Assembly (NCBI GenBank): GCA_018971065.1
Contig: JAGWVC010000015.1
Span: 1-52,583, forward strand
From: Sphingomonadales bacterium
Lineage (GTDB): Bacteria; Pseudomonadota; Alphaproteobacteria; Sphingomonadales; Sphingomonadaceae
Length of the DNA: 52,583 nt
Reading direction: 5' to 3'
In this document: positions 16,242-26,696 of the stretch, piece by piece
How the letters are laid out: each line of letters starts with the position of its first letter
Numbering within the stretch: the stretch's first letter is position 1
Translations under genes and position numbers: made by a program
Notes under the pieces: generated by a model
Databases searched by the model: none
What the model was told of the DNA's origin: nothing
What the model saw: only the letters and a program-made list of their open reading frames with translations

Positions 16242-17715
16242 TACGCCCCTGGTCCTTGCCGCCAAGCTGCGCGGGGCCTTGCGCATCAGGGCGGTATCCT
16301 CTGCGGCACAGGCCCTCGGCCTTGCGCCGGACATGATGCTGGCCGACGCCCGCGCGCTCGTGCCCGATCTGGCAGTGGCCGAGATGGACGAGAGCGCCGA
16401 CCGCCATTTCCTCAAGCGCCTGGGCCAGCACTGCATGGGCTGGTCGCCGCGCGTCGCCCTCGATCCGCCGGGCGGGATCACGATGGACATTGCCGGGGGC
16501 GAGCACCTGTTCGGCGGCGAGCGCGGCCTTGTCGCCGAAGTGGAAGATGCAATGGCTTGCATCGGCCTGACCTTGCGCCTGGCCGTGGCTTCGACGGCCG
16601 AGGCAGCGCAGGCGCTCGCCCGGCATGGTCGGGGCGAACGGGCAGCGGACGAGCGCGCCGCGATCCGGGCGCTGCCCGTCATCGCGCTGGGCCTTGATGC
16701 CGAGGCGAGCATGGCGCTCACCCGGGCGGGTCTCAGGACGGTGGGCGATCTGGCCAGCCGCCCGGCCTCGGCGCTGGCGGCGCGTTTCGGCATGGCGGCG
16801 GTGACCGCGCTGCACCGGCTGCTGGGCGATGAACAGGCGCCGATCGCCACGCTTTCCCCGCCCGAGCCGCTGCATTTCGAACGCCGTTTTGCCGAGCAGG
16901 TGGCCCTGCAATCGAGCATCGCCGCCTGCTTTGCCGAGCTGCTGCGCGAGGCCGCGAGCCGCATGGCGCAACGCGGCCTTGGCGCGCGGCGCTTCGTCCT
17001 GACCCTGTTCCGCAGCGACGGCGCGCGCCATCGGCTGGAGATCGCCACCGGCCTTGCCACCCGCGATCCTGCGGTCGCCCTGCGCCTGTTCGACGAACGC
17101 ATCGCCGCGCTTGCCGACCCGCTCGACCCCGGCTTCGGCTATGACCGGATCACCCTGTTCCTGCCGCAGACCGAACCACTTGGCCCGCAGCAACCCGAGC
17201 TGGGCGGAGAGGAACGGCAGGAGGCCGTGCTCGCGGACCTGATCGATCGGCTGAGCACCCGCTTCGGTGCCGGCAGCATCCGGCGGCTGGTGCCCCGTGA
17301 CAGCCATGTGCCCGAACAGGCGCAACTGGCGCTCCCCGCGATCGAGGTCTCCGCGCCGGTCGCGTGGCCCGCTCCGCCCCCCGGCGAGCCACCCTTGCGC
17401 CCGCTCTTCCTGTTCGATCCGCCCCAACCGGTCGAAGTCATCGCGGAAGTACCCGACGGTCCGCCGCACCGCTTTCGTTGGAAGCGCAAGCTGCACGAGG
17501 TACGGCTTTACGAGGGGCCGGAGCGGATCGCGGCCGAATGGTGGCGAAGGCAGGGGGGCGAGAACGGCCCCGGCGAAGGCGCGGGCAAGGCCGGCCTCAC
17601 CCGCGACTACTATCGGGTCGAGGACGTGCGCGGACGGCGCTACTGGTTGTTCCGTCACGGGCTTTACGGGGAAAAGGCCATACCCCGCTGGTATGTTCAT
17701 GGCCTCTTCGCATGA
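16129..17715 (+). CDS. imuB: ImuB, Y-family polymerase-like mutasome hub
   Basis: A 528-residue Y-family DNA polymerase homologue. ImuB proteins lack the catalytic acidic residues and serve as the hub that brings DnaE2 and the beta clamp together. The N-terminus RRYLALWFPFLPTDRL, the internal RPLFLFDPP and the C-terminal RYWLFRHGLYGEKA, then WYVHGLFA, are typical. A peptide QLALP near residue 399 could be the clamp-binding site, but this is a guess. The start is GTG inside imuA, which places the conserved N-terminus correctly. The stop overlaps dnaE2 as ATGA, so the three proteins are probably made in fixed ratio. Confidence 0.9.
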   Translation: MTNASSVKRRYLALWFPFLPTDRLRQEEAGGEAGRRPDTPLVLAAKLRGALRIRAVSSAAQALGLAPDMMLADARALVPDLAVAEMDESADRHFLKRLGQHCMGWSPRVALDPPGGITMDIAGGEHLFGGERGLVAEVEDAMACIGLTLRLAVASTAEAAQALARHGRGERAADERAAIRALPVIALGLDAEASMALTRAGLRTVGDLASRPASALAARFGMAAVTALHRLLGDEQAPIATLSPPEPLHFERRFAEQVALQSSIAACFAELLREAASRMAQRGLGARRFVLTLFRSDGARHRLEIATGLATRDPAVALRLFDERIAALADPLDPGFGYDRITLFLPQTEPLGPQQPELGGEERQEAVLADLIDRLSTRFGAGSIRRLVPRDSHVPEQAQLALPAIEVSAPVAWPAPPPGEPPLRPLFLFDPPQPVEVIAEVPDGPPHRFRWKRKLHEVRLYEGPERIAAEWWRRQGGENGPGEGAGKAGLTRDYYRVEDVRGRRYWLFRHGLYGEKAIPRWYVHGLFA

Positions 17716-20700
17716 CCGAGGCCCCCGCATTTGCCGAAACGGTCGCGGCCAGCAACTACAGCTTCTTGCGCGCTGCCTCGCACCCGGCCGAAATGGTCGC
17801 GCGCGCCTATGCGCTGGGCATGGCCGGCATCGGCCTGGCCGATCGCAACACAGTCGCCGGCGTCGTGCGCGCCCATGTCGCGTGGAAGGAACTGGGCGGG
17901 CCGGGCAGCGGGTTTCGCCTGATGGTCGGCGCGCGGCTGGTGTTTGCCGATGGCACGTCCGACGTGATTGCCTATCCCGAGACGCGTCATGGCTGGGGTC
18001 GGCTGACACGGCTGCTGACCCTTGGCAACCGGCGGGCCGCCAAGGGCCAGTGCATTCTTCACCTGGCAGACCTGCTCGACCATGCCGATGACCTGCTGCT
18101 GATCTGCACCGGCCGCGACCGGGCGGTGATCGAACGGCTGGCAGAAGCTCGGCCCGGCGCGGTTTCGCTGGCCGCGACCATGCACCGCACCGGCAGCGAT
18201 GCGCGGCGGCTGGCCGAGGCGCAGGCCCTTTCTGCGGCAGCCGGCGTGCCGCTTATCGCCACCAATGACGCGCTTTATGCCGATTCCTCTGTCCGCCCGC
18301 TGCACGACATAATGACCTGCATCCGCGCAGGAACCAGCATTGCCGAGGCAGGACGCCGCCTGCTCGTCAACGCCGAGCGACACCTCAAGTCCCCCGCTGA
18401 AATGGCCCGCCTGTTTTGCCATGCCCCCGAGGCCCTGGTGGCCGCCGCAGAGCTTGTCTCGCGAGTGGCCTTCACCCTTGACGAGCTGCGCTATGAATAC
18501 CCGCACGAGCCGGTTCCGCCCGGCTGGACTCCGCAGGGCTGGATGGAGAATCTGGTGCATGAAGGCGGGCGGGCGATCTTTCCCCAGGGGCTGCCGGCCG
18601 CTTACCGTCGCGTGCTGGATGAGGAATTCCGCCTGATCCGGGCCAAGGGCTATGCACCCTACTTTCTCACCGTCCATGACATCGTCCGGCACGCCCGCAG
18701 CCTCGATCCGCCGATCCTGTGCCAGGGACGTGGCAGCGCGGCCAATTCGCTGGTCTGCTATTTCCTTGGCATTACGCCCATCGACCCGGTGGAGGAAAAG
18801 CTGCTGTTTTCCCGCTTCCTTTCCGAACAGCGCAATGAACCGCCCGATATCGATGTCGATTTCGAGCATGAGCGCCGCGAGGAGATCATGCAGTACATCT
18901 ACACACGCTATGGCCGCGAGCGGGCGGGCATTGCCGCGACCGTCATCCACTACCGCCCGCGCAGCGCCTTGCGCGAAGTCGGCAAGGCCCTGGGCTTCAG
19001 CGAAGACGTCACCGCGCGCCTTGCTTCCACCATCTGGGGCCATTGGGGGGACGATGTACCCGCAGCCCGCCTCGCGGAGGCGGGGTTCGATCCCGCCAAC
19101 CCGGAAATCGCCCGCCTGCGCGAACTGACCGGGCAACTGCTGGAATTTCCCCGCCACCTCTCGCAGCACGTGGGCGGTTTCGTGCTGACCGAAGGCCGGC
19201 TCGACGAACTGGTGCCGATCCACAATGCCGCGATGCCGGACCGCACCTTCATCGAATGGGACAAGGATGATATCGACGCGCTTGGCCTGATGAAGGTCGA
19301 CATTCTGGCGCTCGGCATGCTCACCTGCCTGCACAAGAGCTTTGACCTCATGCGCCAACACGGCCTGGGGGATCATGACCTGCGGCGCGTGCCGGCAGAG
19401 GACCCGGCCGTTTACCGCATGCTCCGGCGCGGCGATTCCATCGGCACCTTCCAGGTCGAAAGCCGCGCCCAGATCAACATGCTGCCGCGCATGAAACCCT
19501 GTGAGCTTTACGATCTCGTCATCCAGGTGGCCATCGTGCGGCCGGGGCCGATCCAGGGCGACATGGTCCACCCCTATCTCAGGCGGCGCAACAAGGAGGA
19601 GAAGGTATACTTTCCCAGCCCCTCTCCGCCGCATGACCCGGACGAACTGCGCGATCTCCTCGGCCGCACCCTCGGCGTGCCGCTGTTCCAGGAACAGGCG
19701 ATGAAGCTTGCCATTGTCGCCGCCGGCTTCACGCCCGCGCAGGCCGATGGCCTGAGGCGCGCGATGGCAACGTTCAGGCATCATGGTTCGATGCCACGCT
19801 ACGAGGCGCAGATGATCGAGGGCATGGTCTCGCGCGGTTACGAGCGCGACTTTGCCACTCGGTGCTTCTCGCAGATCGAGGGCTTTGGCGAATACGGATT
19901 TCCCGAAAGCCATGCGCAGGCCTTCGCATGGCTGGCCTATGTCTCGTCGTGGTTGAAGTGCCGCCACCCGGCCGTGTTCACCTGCGCACTGCTCAACAGC
20001 CAGCCGATGGGCTTCTACGCGCCCGCACAGTTGGTCCGCGATGCGCAGGACCACGGTGTCGTGGTGCGCGCGGCCGACGTGAACGCAAGCGCATGGGATT
20101 CGACGCTGGAACCGGGGGGCGATGGCAGCCTTGCCCTGCGCCTGGGATTTTCGCGGATCGATGGTTTCCGCAAGGACTGGGCCGGGAAGATCGTGGATGC
20201 GTGCCGGGCTGCGCCGTTTGCATCGGTAGAGGACATGGCCCGCCGCGCCGCTTTGCCACCCCGCGCCCTGCGCCTTCTGGCCAACGCCGACGCTTTCGGC
20301 TCGCTCGGCCAGAGCCGGCGCAAGGCCCTGTGGGAGGCGCGTCGCACGCCACCGGGCGCACTGCCGCTGTTCGCTTTCAACGCCGCTGCGGAACTGGGAG
20401 AGGAGCCGGATGCCGCCCTGCCGGTCATGGCCTTGCCAGAAGAGGTGGTGGCCGATTACCAGACCACGCGCCTCTCGCTCAAGGGCCACCCGATGCAGTT
20501 CCTGCGTGCCGTGGTTGCCGCCGAGGGCATCATGACCTGCGCCGAGGCCAATGCCGCGCCCGATGGCAGCAAGGTCAGGGTTGCCGGCATCGTCCTCATC
20601 CGCCAGCGCCCTGGCAAGGGCAACGCGGTTTTCATAACCATCGAGGACGAAACCGGCATCGCCAATGCCCTTCTCTGGTCGCGTGACCTCGAACGCCAGC

Positions 20701-20969
20701 GCCGCGCTGTCATGGCCGCCCGCCTCATGCTGATCGAGGGCGAGATCCAGCGCAGCAAGGAAGGCGTGGTGCACCTGATGGTGCGCCATGCGATGGACCG
20801 TTCCGACCACCTCGACCACCTCGACCACCTCGATGCATCGCAGCCGCTGGTCCCGCAACTGACCCGCGCCGACGAAGTGCTCCACCCGCAGCGCCCCCGC
20901 ATCCACGGCCGCGCGCATGGCCACCCGCGCGATGTCAGGATCGTGCCGAAGTCACGGGACTTTCACTGA
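17712..20969 (+). CDS. dnaE2: Error-prone DNA polymerase DnaE2
   Basis: A C-family polymerase of 1085 residues, the size of DnaE2 rather than the roughly 1160 of replicative DnaE1. It carries out translesion synthesis after DNA damage as part of the ImuA-ImuB-DnaE2 mutasome. The N-terminal PHP domain is degenerate (ASNYSFLRAASHP instead of an HxH start), as usual for DnaE2. Catalytic aspartates are in PPDIDVDF (Asp379, 381, 383) and a third is in MKVDILALGM. An OB-fold follows near KVRVAGIVLIRQRPGKGNAVF. The C-terminus ends in RIVPKSRDFH, as in the family. A short His/Asp/Leu repeat sits near residues 1032-1041. Co-transcribed with imuAB under LexA. Confidence 0.96.
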   Translation: MTEAPAFAETVAASNYSFLRAASHPAEMVARAYALGMAGIGLADRNTVAGVVRAHVAWKELGGPGSGFRLMVGARLVFADGTSDVIAYPETRHGWGRLTRLLTLGNRRAAKGQCILHLADLLDHADDLLLICTGRDRAVIERLAEARPGAVSLAATMHRTGSDARRLAEAQALSAAAGVPLIATNDALYADSSVRPLHDIMTCIRAGTSIAEAGRRLLVNAERHLKSPAEMARLFCHAPEALVAAAELVSRVAFTLDELRYEYPHEPVPPGWTPQGWMENLVHEGGRAIFPQGLPAAYRRVLDEEFRLIRAKGYAPYFLTVHDIVRHARSLDPPILCQGRGSAANSLVCYFLGITPIDPVEEKLLFSRFLSEQRNEPPDIDVDFEHERREEIMQYIYTRYGRERAGIAATVIHYRPRSALREVGKALGFSEDVTARLASTIWGHWGDDVPAARLAEAGFDPANPEIARLRELTGQLLEFPRHLSQHVGGFVLTEGRLDELVPIHNAAMPDRTFIEWDKDDIDALGLMKVDILALGMLTCLHKSFDLMRQHGLGDHDLRRVPAEDPAVYRMLRRGDSIGTFQVESRAQINMLPRMKPCELYDLVIQVAIVRPGPIQGDMVHPYLRRRNKEEKVYFPSPSPPHDPDELRDLLGRTLGVPLFQEQAMKLAIVAAGFTPAQADGLRRAMATFRHHGSMPRYEAQMIEGMVSRGYERDFATRCFSQIEGFGEYGFPESHAQAFAWLAYVSSWLKCRHPAVFTCALLNSQPMGFYAPAQLVRDAQDHGVVVRAADVNASAWDSTLEPGGDGSLALRLGFSRIDGFRKDWAGKIVDACRAAPFASVEDMARRAALPPRALRLLANADAFGSLGQSRRKALWEARRTPPGALPLFAFNAAAELGEEPDAALPVMALPEEVVADYQTTRLSLKGHPMQFLRAVVAAEGIMTCAEANAAPDGSKVRVAGIVLIRQRPGKGNAVFITIEDETGIANALLWSRDLERQRRAVMAARLMLIEGEIQRSKEGVVHLMVRHAMDRSDHLDHLDHLDASQPLVPQLTRADEVLHPQRPRIHGRAHGHPRDVRIVPKSRDFH
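20802..20834 (+). repeat. Tandem 9-bp repeat inside dnaE2
   Basis: CTCGACCAC is repeated twice in full (20811-20819, 20820-20828) with partial copies on both sides, encoding a Leu-Asp-His run in the C-terminal part of DnaE2. The number of units could vary between strains by slippage without breaking the frame. Confidence 0.8.
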
Positions 20970-21174
20970 ACCAGGGGTCACGCCCGGGTTCCCGGCCAGT
21001 GCCCGTCCCACCGCCTTCGACGGGCGCCGCGAACCCGCCTGGCGCGAAGCGTGCCCTGAACCTTACGGCACGGGCGAACGGCGGTGGGCAGCGTGACGAT
21101 CAGCAAACGGATTGCAGGGATCTGCAAAGCGGAGCGTGGTTGGAAGTGTTCGACGCCCCCCTTACCGTGCCGTG

Positions 21175-22677
21175 ATGGACCAGACTCCCGAAATGATAGA
21201 AAAGCACGTGCAACTTGCGGCCGGCATGATCGAAGGCACCTGTCATGAGGGGGTCTGCCGCTATTTCGCTGTTCCTTATGCGGCGCCACCGGTCGGCACG
21301 TTTCGCTTCGCGCCGCCGCAGCCGGTCGAACCGTGGGAGGGATTGCGCGATGCCAGGCGGCGCGGCCCTTCGGCACCCCACAAGGTGGGCGAATTCCCGC
21401 AGCTCGATGTCAAGACGCTGGTCGGCGACGGCGGCGAGCGCGGCGACGATTACCTGACGCTCAACATCTGGGCGCCCACGGACGCCCGCGACGCGCCGGT
21501 CATGGTGTTCATCCACGGTGGCGGCTACGTCACCGGCAACAAGGATGCGCCGGTCCACGACGGCAGCGGCTTTGCCCGGCGCGGCGTGATCTGCATCGCC
21601 ATCAATTACCGGCTCGGCATCGACGGATTCCTGCCGATCGAAGGCATTCCCACCAACCTCGGCCTGCGTGACATGCTGGCGGCGTTGCGCTGGGTCCAGG
21701 ACAATGCCGCCGCATTCGGCGGCGATGCCGGCAATGTCACCGTGTTCGGCGAATCGGCCGGCGCGATGGCTATCGCCAACCTGCTCGGCTCCCCGCTCGC
21801 GCGCGGCCTGTTCCGCCGCGCGATCGTCCAGAGCGGTCACGGCTCGATGGTGCGCGAAATTCCCGTGGCACGCCGGCTGGTCGCCAGACTGGCCAGGATA
21901 CTGCGTATTCCCGCCACCGCCCAAGGCTTCGCCGGAGTGCCGTTCGACACCGCCTGGGCAGCGATGGAGAAGGTCTCCAGGCCCTGGCCGGGCATCGACC
22001 TGCGCGATGCGGCCGGTCACGAGCCGGTGTTCGGCATCAGCCGCTTCATCCCCGTCTACGGCGATGGTGTGCTGCCGGAACACCCGCTGCGCGCGCTGGA
22101 GCAGGGCGCCGGCGCCGACGTTGACCTGCTGATCGGCACCAACCTCGACGAGATGAACCTCTATTTCGTGCCCACCAGGGTCCGCGACCGAATTCCCGCC
22201 ATGCTCGCGCGATGGTTCGTCGGCCGCTCGCACCCGGACGCGGGCGGCGTGCTCCGTGCCTATGGCCTCGGCACCAGGGGCCGCAAGGCCGGCGTCGCGA
22301 TGACCGAGGCGCTGACCGACCTGGTGTTCCGCTGGCCGGCGCGCCAGTTTGCCGCCGCGCACCGCGGCCGCACCCACATGTACGAGTTCGACTGGCGTTC
22401 GCCGGCCTGCGGCGGCCAGCTCGGCGCGGCCCATGCCATGGAAATGCCGTTCGTGTTCGACACGCTGGCCTGCGCCTCCGGGCCGAAGGGCATTGCCGGT
22501 GAGGCACCGCCGCAGGCACTGGCCGAGCGCATCCAGGCACGTTGGGCAGCCTTCGCCCGCGACGGATCGCTTCCCTGGCCCGAATTCGACAGCGAAACCC
22601 GGCAAGTCCACCACCTCGCCGCCGACCGAACGATCAGCGAACCGGTGATGCCGGCCGCCGCGTTCCTTCCCGCATAA
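21175..22677 (+). CDS. Carboxylesterase type B family protein
   Basis: A 500-residue alpha/beta hydrolase of the cholinesterase/carboxylesterase B family that cleaves carboxylic esters. The oxyanion hole is in FIHGGGYVTGN, the nucleophile Ser194 is in VFGESAGAM, an acidic residue is available in GTNLDEMNLYF, and the histidine is in GAAHAMEMPFVF. No signal peptide is visible, so it is probably cytoplasmic. The chosen ATG follows a poor ribosome-binding region; an upstream TTG would add 21 basic, unlikely residues. It starts 205 bases after dnaE2 and precedes the SDR gene by 10 bases, so the two may form an operon. Confidence 0.88.
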   Translation: MDQTPEMIEKHVQLAAGMIEGTCHEGVCRYFAVPYAAPPVGTFRFAPPQPVEPWEGLRDARRRGPSAPHKVGEFPQLDVKTLVGDGGERGDDYLTLNIWAPTDARDAPVMVFIHGGGYVTGNKDAPVHDGSGFARRGVICIAINYRLGIDGFLPIEGIPTNLGLRDMLAALRWVQDNAAAFGGDAGNVTVFGESAGAMAIANLLGSPLARGLFRRAIVQSGHGSMVREIPVARRLVARLARILRIPATAQGFAGVPFDTAWAAMEKVSRPWPGIDLRDAAGHEPVFGISRFIPVYGDGVLPEHPLRALEQGAGADVDLLIGTNLDEMNLYFVPTRVRDRIPAMLARWFVGRSHPDAGGVLRAYGLGTRGRKAGVAMTEALTDLVFRWPARQFAAAHRGRTHMYEFDWRSPACGGQLGAAHAMEMPFVFDTLACASGPKGIAGEAPPQALAERIQARWAAFARDGSLPWPEFDSETRQVHHLAADRTISEPVMPAAAFLPA

Positions 22678-22687
22678 GGGCACAGAC

Positions 22688-23461
22688 ATGTATCTCGAAA
22701 AATTCCGGCTCGATGGCCGGGTCGCGTTCGTCACCGGCGGCGCGCAGGGCATCGGCCTCGCCGTCGCCGAAGCGCTCGCCGAAGCCGGCGCGCGGGTGAC
22801 GATCGCCGACCTGACTCATGCGGCGCTCCAGAACGCGGTCGCCGCACTCGCCGGCAAGGGCCATGCCGTCGAAGGCATCGTGCTCGACGTCACCGACAGC
22901 GCCGCCGTCGATGCCGCCGCAGACGGCATGGTGCAACGCCACGGCCGAATCGACATCCTGGTCAACAACGCCGGTATCGCCCGCAGCGAGACCGCCGCCG
23001 AGGACGTGGCGGACGAACACTGGCTCAACGTGCTCGACGTCAACCTCAACGGCAGCTTCTGGTGCGCCCGCGCGTTCGGCCGGCACATGCTCGCGGCGGG
23101 CACCGGCGCGATCGTCAACGTCGGGTCGATGAGCGGGTTCATCGTCAACCGGCCGCAGCCACAAAGCTACTATAACGCATCGAAAGCGGCGGTTCATCAG
23201 CTCACCAAGAGCCTCGCCGCCGAATGGGCGCCGCGCGGCGTGCGGGTGAACGCGGTGGCGCCCACCTACATCGCCACCCCGCTCAACGCCTTCGCCGACA
23301 AGACCGGCGAAATGTACCGCCGCTGGATCGACGGCACCCCGCAAGGCCGGCTGGGCGAGGCCGGGGAAGTGGCGTCGGTCGTGCTGTTCCTCGCCAGCGA
23401 TGCCGCCAGCCTGATGACCGGCAGTATCGTGCTCGCCGACGGCGGCTACTCGGTGTGGTGA
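22688..23461 (+). CDS. Short-chain dehydrogenase/reductase (SDR)
   Basis: A classical SDR of 257 residues using NAD(H) or NADP(H). The cofactor motif is TGGAQGIGLAVAEAL, followed by NNAGIA, the catalytic Ser in NVGSMSGF, and Tyr162/Lys166 in SYYNASKAAV. An Asp after the second strand (IADLTH) suggests a preference for NAD. It lies 10 bases after the esterase gene, so it may oxidise the alcohol released by that enzyme. Its last 16 bases overlap the 3' end of the convergent SGNH hydrolase gene. Confidence 0.92.
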   Translation: MYLEKFRLDGRVAFVTGGAQGIGLAVAEALAEAGARVTIADLTHAALQNAVAALAGKGHAVEGIVLDVTDSAAVDAAADGMVQRHGRIDILVNNAGIARSETAAEDVADEHWLNVLDVNLNGSFWCARAFGRHMLAAGTGAIVNVGSMSGFIVNRPQPQSYYNASKAAVHQLTKSLAAEWAPRGVRVNAVAPTYIATPLNAFADKTGEMYRRWIDGTPQGRLGEAGEVASVVLFLASDAASLMTGSIVLADGGYSVW

Positions 23462-24321
23462 GCCAGTGCCGAGGCGATCGCGTGCGCGGTCGCCTCGGCA
23501 CCGCGCGCGGTCGGGTGGAACGGGGCAACGCCGGCATTGGCCCAGCCGCTGATCCACGGCTCCGCCGCGCAGGCGTTGTGGCCGCGCCCCAGCGCGTTCA
23601 TGTCAACCAGTAACGCGCCGCCCCGCGCTGCTGCGGCGCCCGTGATCGCGGCAAGCCGATCGCCGACCGCGCGCATCGCCGCCGCCTCCGCATCGCTCAG
23701 GCCCACTTGCCTGCAGGTGCCCTGCACGGGCAGCACCGTCGGGTATGTGGCCACGACCAAGAGCGCGCCGGGCGCGCGGGCGTGTATGGCCGACAGCAAG
23801 GCCAGCAGGCGGCGCTCCAGTGCGGGAAAGTCGCGCTGCGCATCGGTGCGCGGCCCGTTCCAGAACAGGCGAACTGCCCGCCCGAACAGCGTGCCGGTGT
23901 GCCGCGCGGCCAGCATCGAAAGGTCGCCGGCATAGGCGATGTCGTTGCCGCCGACGGTGATCGTGACGAGCCGCGTCGCCGGCGTGATCGCCCGGATCTG
24001 TGGCCCCTGGAACACCTGGCCGCCGTGGAGCAGATGGTCGGTAATGGCGCCGCCGCAACTCATGTCCACCAGCGTCATGCCCAGCAGGCGGGCAAGACGC
24101 GGCGGATAGCCACCGATGCTGCGCGCGCAGGCGAACGGGCTGCCTGGCTGGAGCGGGCCCAGTCCCGCACCGGCGGCATACGAACTCCCCAGCGCGACAT
24201 AGGCGGGATTGCCTGCCGGGGCTCGACCGCCCTGATAGTACAGCACGCCCGACGCCCCCGTGACGACCACCGCCGTGGCGGCCGCCAGAGTGGCAAGGAC
24301 TTTTCGCAATCGCAGGCGCAT
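23446..24321 (-). CDS. Secreted or membrane-anchored SGNH/GDSL-type hydrolase
   Basis: A 291-residue esterase/lipase-like protein. Residues 1-28 form a basic start plus a hydrophobic segment (LATLAAATAVVVTGASGVLY), a signal peptide or anchor for export to the periplasm. The SGNH blocks are YVALGSSYAAGAGLG (the nucleophile serine in a GSS version of GDS), a glycine block at SCGGAI, VGGNDIAYAG with the Asn, and FHPTARG with the His. Paired cysteines (ACARS, MSCGG, GTCRQ, HNACAAEPW) fit disulphides of an exported protein. The chosen ATG has GAAGGAG 11 bases upstream. It is divergent from the TonB-receptor operon. Confidence 0.82.
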   Translation of the reverse strand: MRLRLRKVLATLAAATAVVVTGASGVLYYQGGRAPAGNPAYVALGSSYAAGAGLGPLQPGSPFACARSIGGYPPRLARLLGMTLVDMSCGGAITDHLLHGGQVFQGPQIRAITPATRLVTITVGGNDIAYAGDLSMLAARHTGTLFGRAVRLFWNGPRTDAQRDFPALERRLLALLSAIHARAPGALLVVATYPTVLPVQGTCRQVGLSDAEAAAMRAVGDRLAAITGAAAARGGALLVDMNALGRGHNACAAEPWISGWANAGVAPFHPTARGAEATAHAIASALAHHTE

Positions 24322-24432
24322 CGCGCGCAAGGCTCCTTCAGTGTATCGCTGCGGCAATCTATCCGGGATCGCCGCAGGGCGATCCCCGTCGTGCCGATCA
24401 GCACACAACGCGGGCCGCCCTGCAAACGCCGC

Positions 24433-24449
24433 AACCTTTCAGATAGGTG
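24433..24449. promoter_or_regulatory. Operator palindrome, copy 1 (upstream of the TonB receptor gene)
   Basis: AACCTTTCAGATAGGTG differs at only three positions from the perfect palindrome AACCTATCGGATAGGTT at 30305-30321, one of them the central base. It lies 72 bases before the receptor start codon, a normal operator position. Finding the same site in front of the receptor operon and the regulator operon suggests common control. Confidence 0.55.
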
Positions 24450-24521
24450 TGCGGTGACTTATCGAACGGGTCTGGATTAATGGGCGACAGACTCGCCAGC
24501 CGCCTTGATGAGGGGATACCC

Positions 24522-26693
<2,172 letters not shown>

Positions 26694-26696
26694 TCG

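Noticed and set aside
17697..20924. Antisense open frame of 1075 codons opposite dnaE2
   Set aside because: It mirrors the third-codon-position GC bias of dnaE2, has no known domain and no plausible start. The sense strand encodes a textbook polymerase.
20970..21174. Inverted repeats in the gap after dnaE2 (GCCCGTC/GACGGGC) as a terminator
   Set aside because: Short stem, 11-base loop and no T-run; GC-rich DNA gives such pairs by chance. No other feature is seen in this gap.
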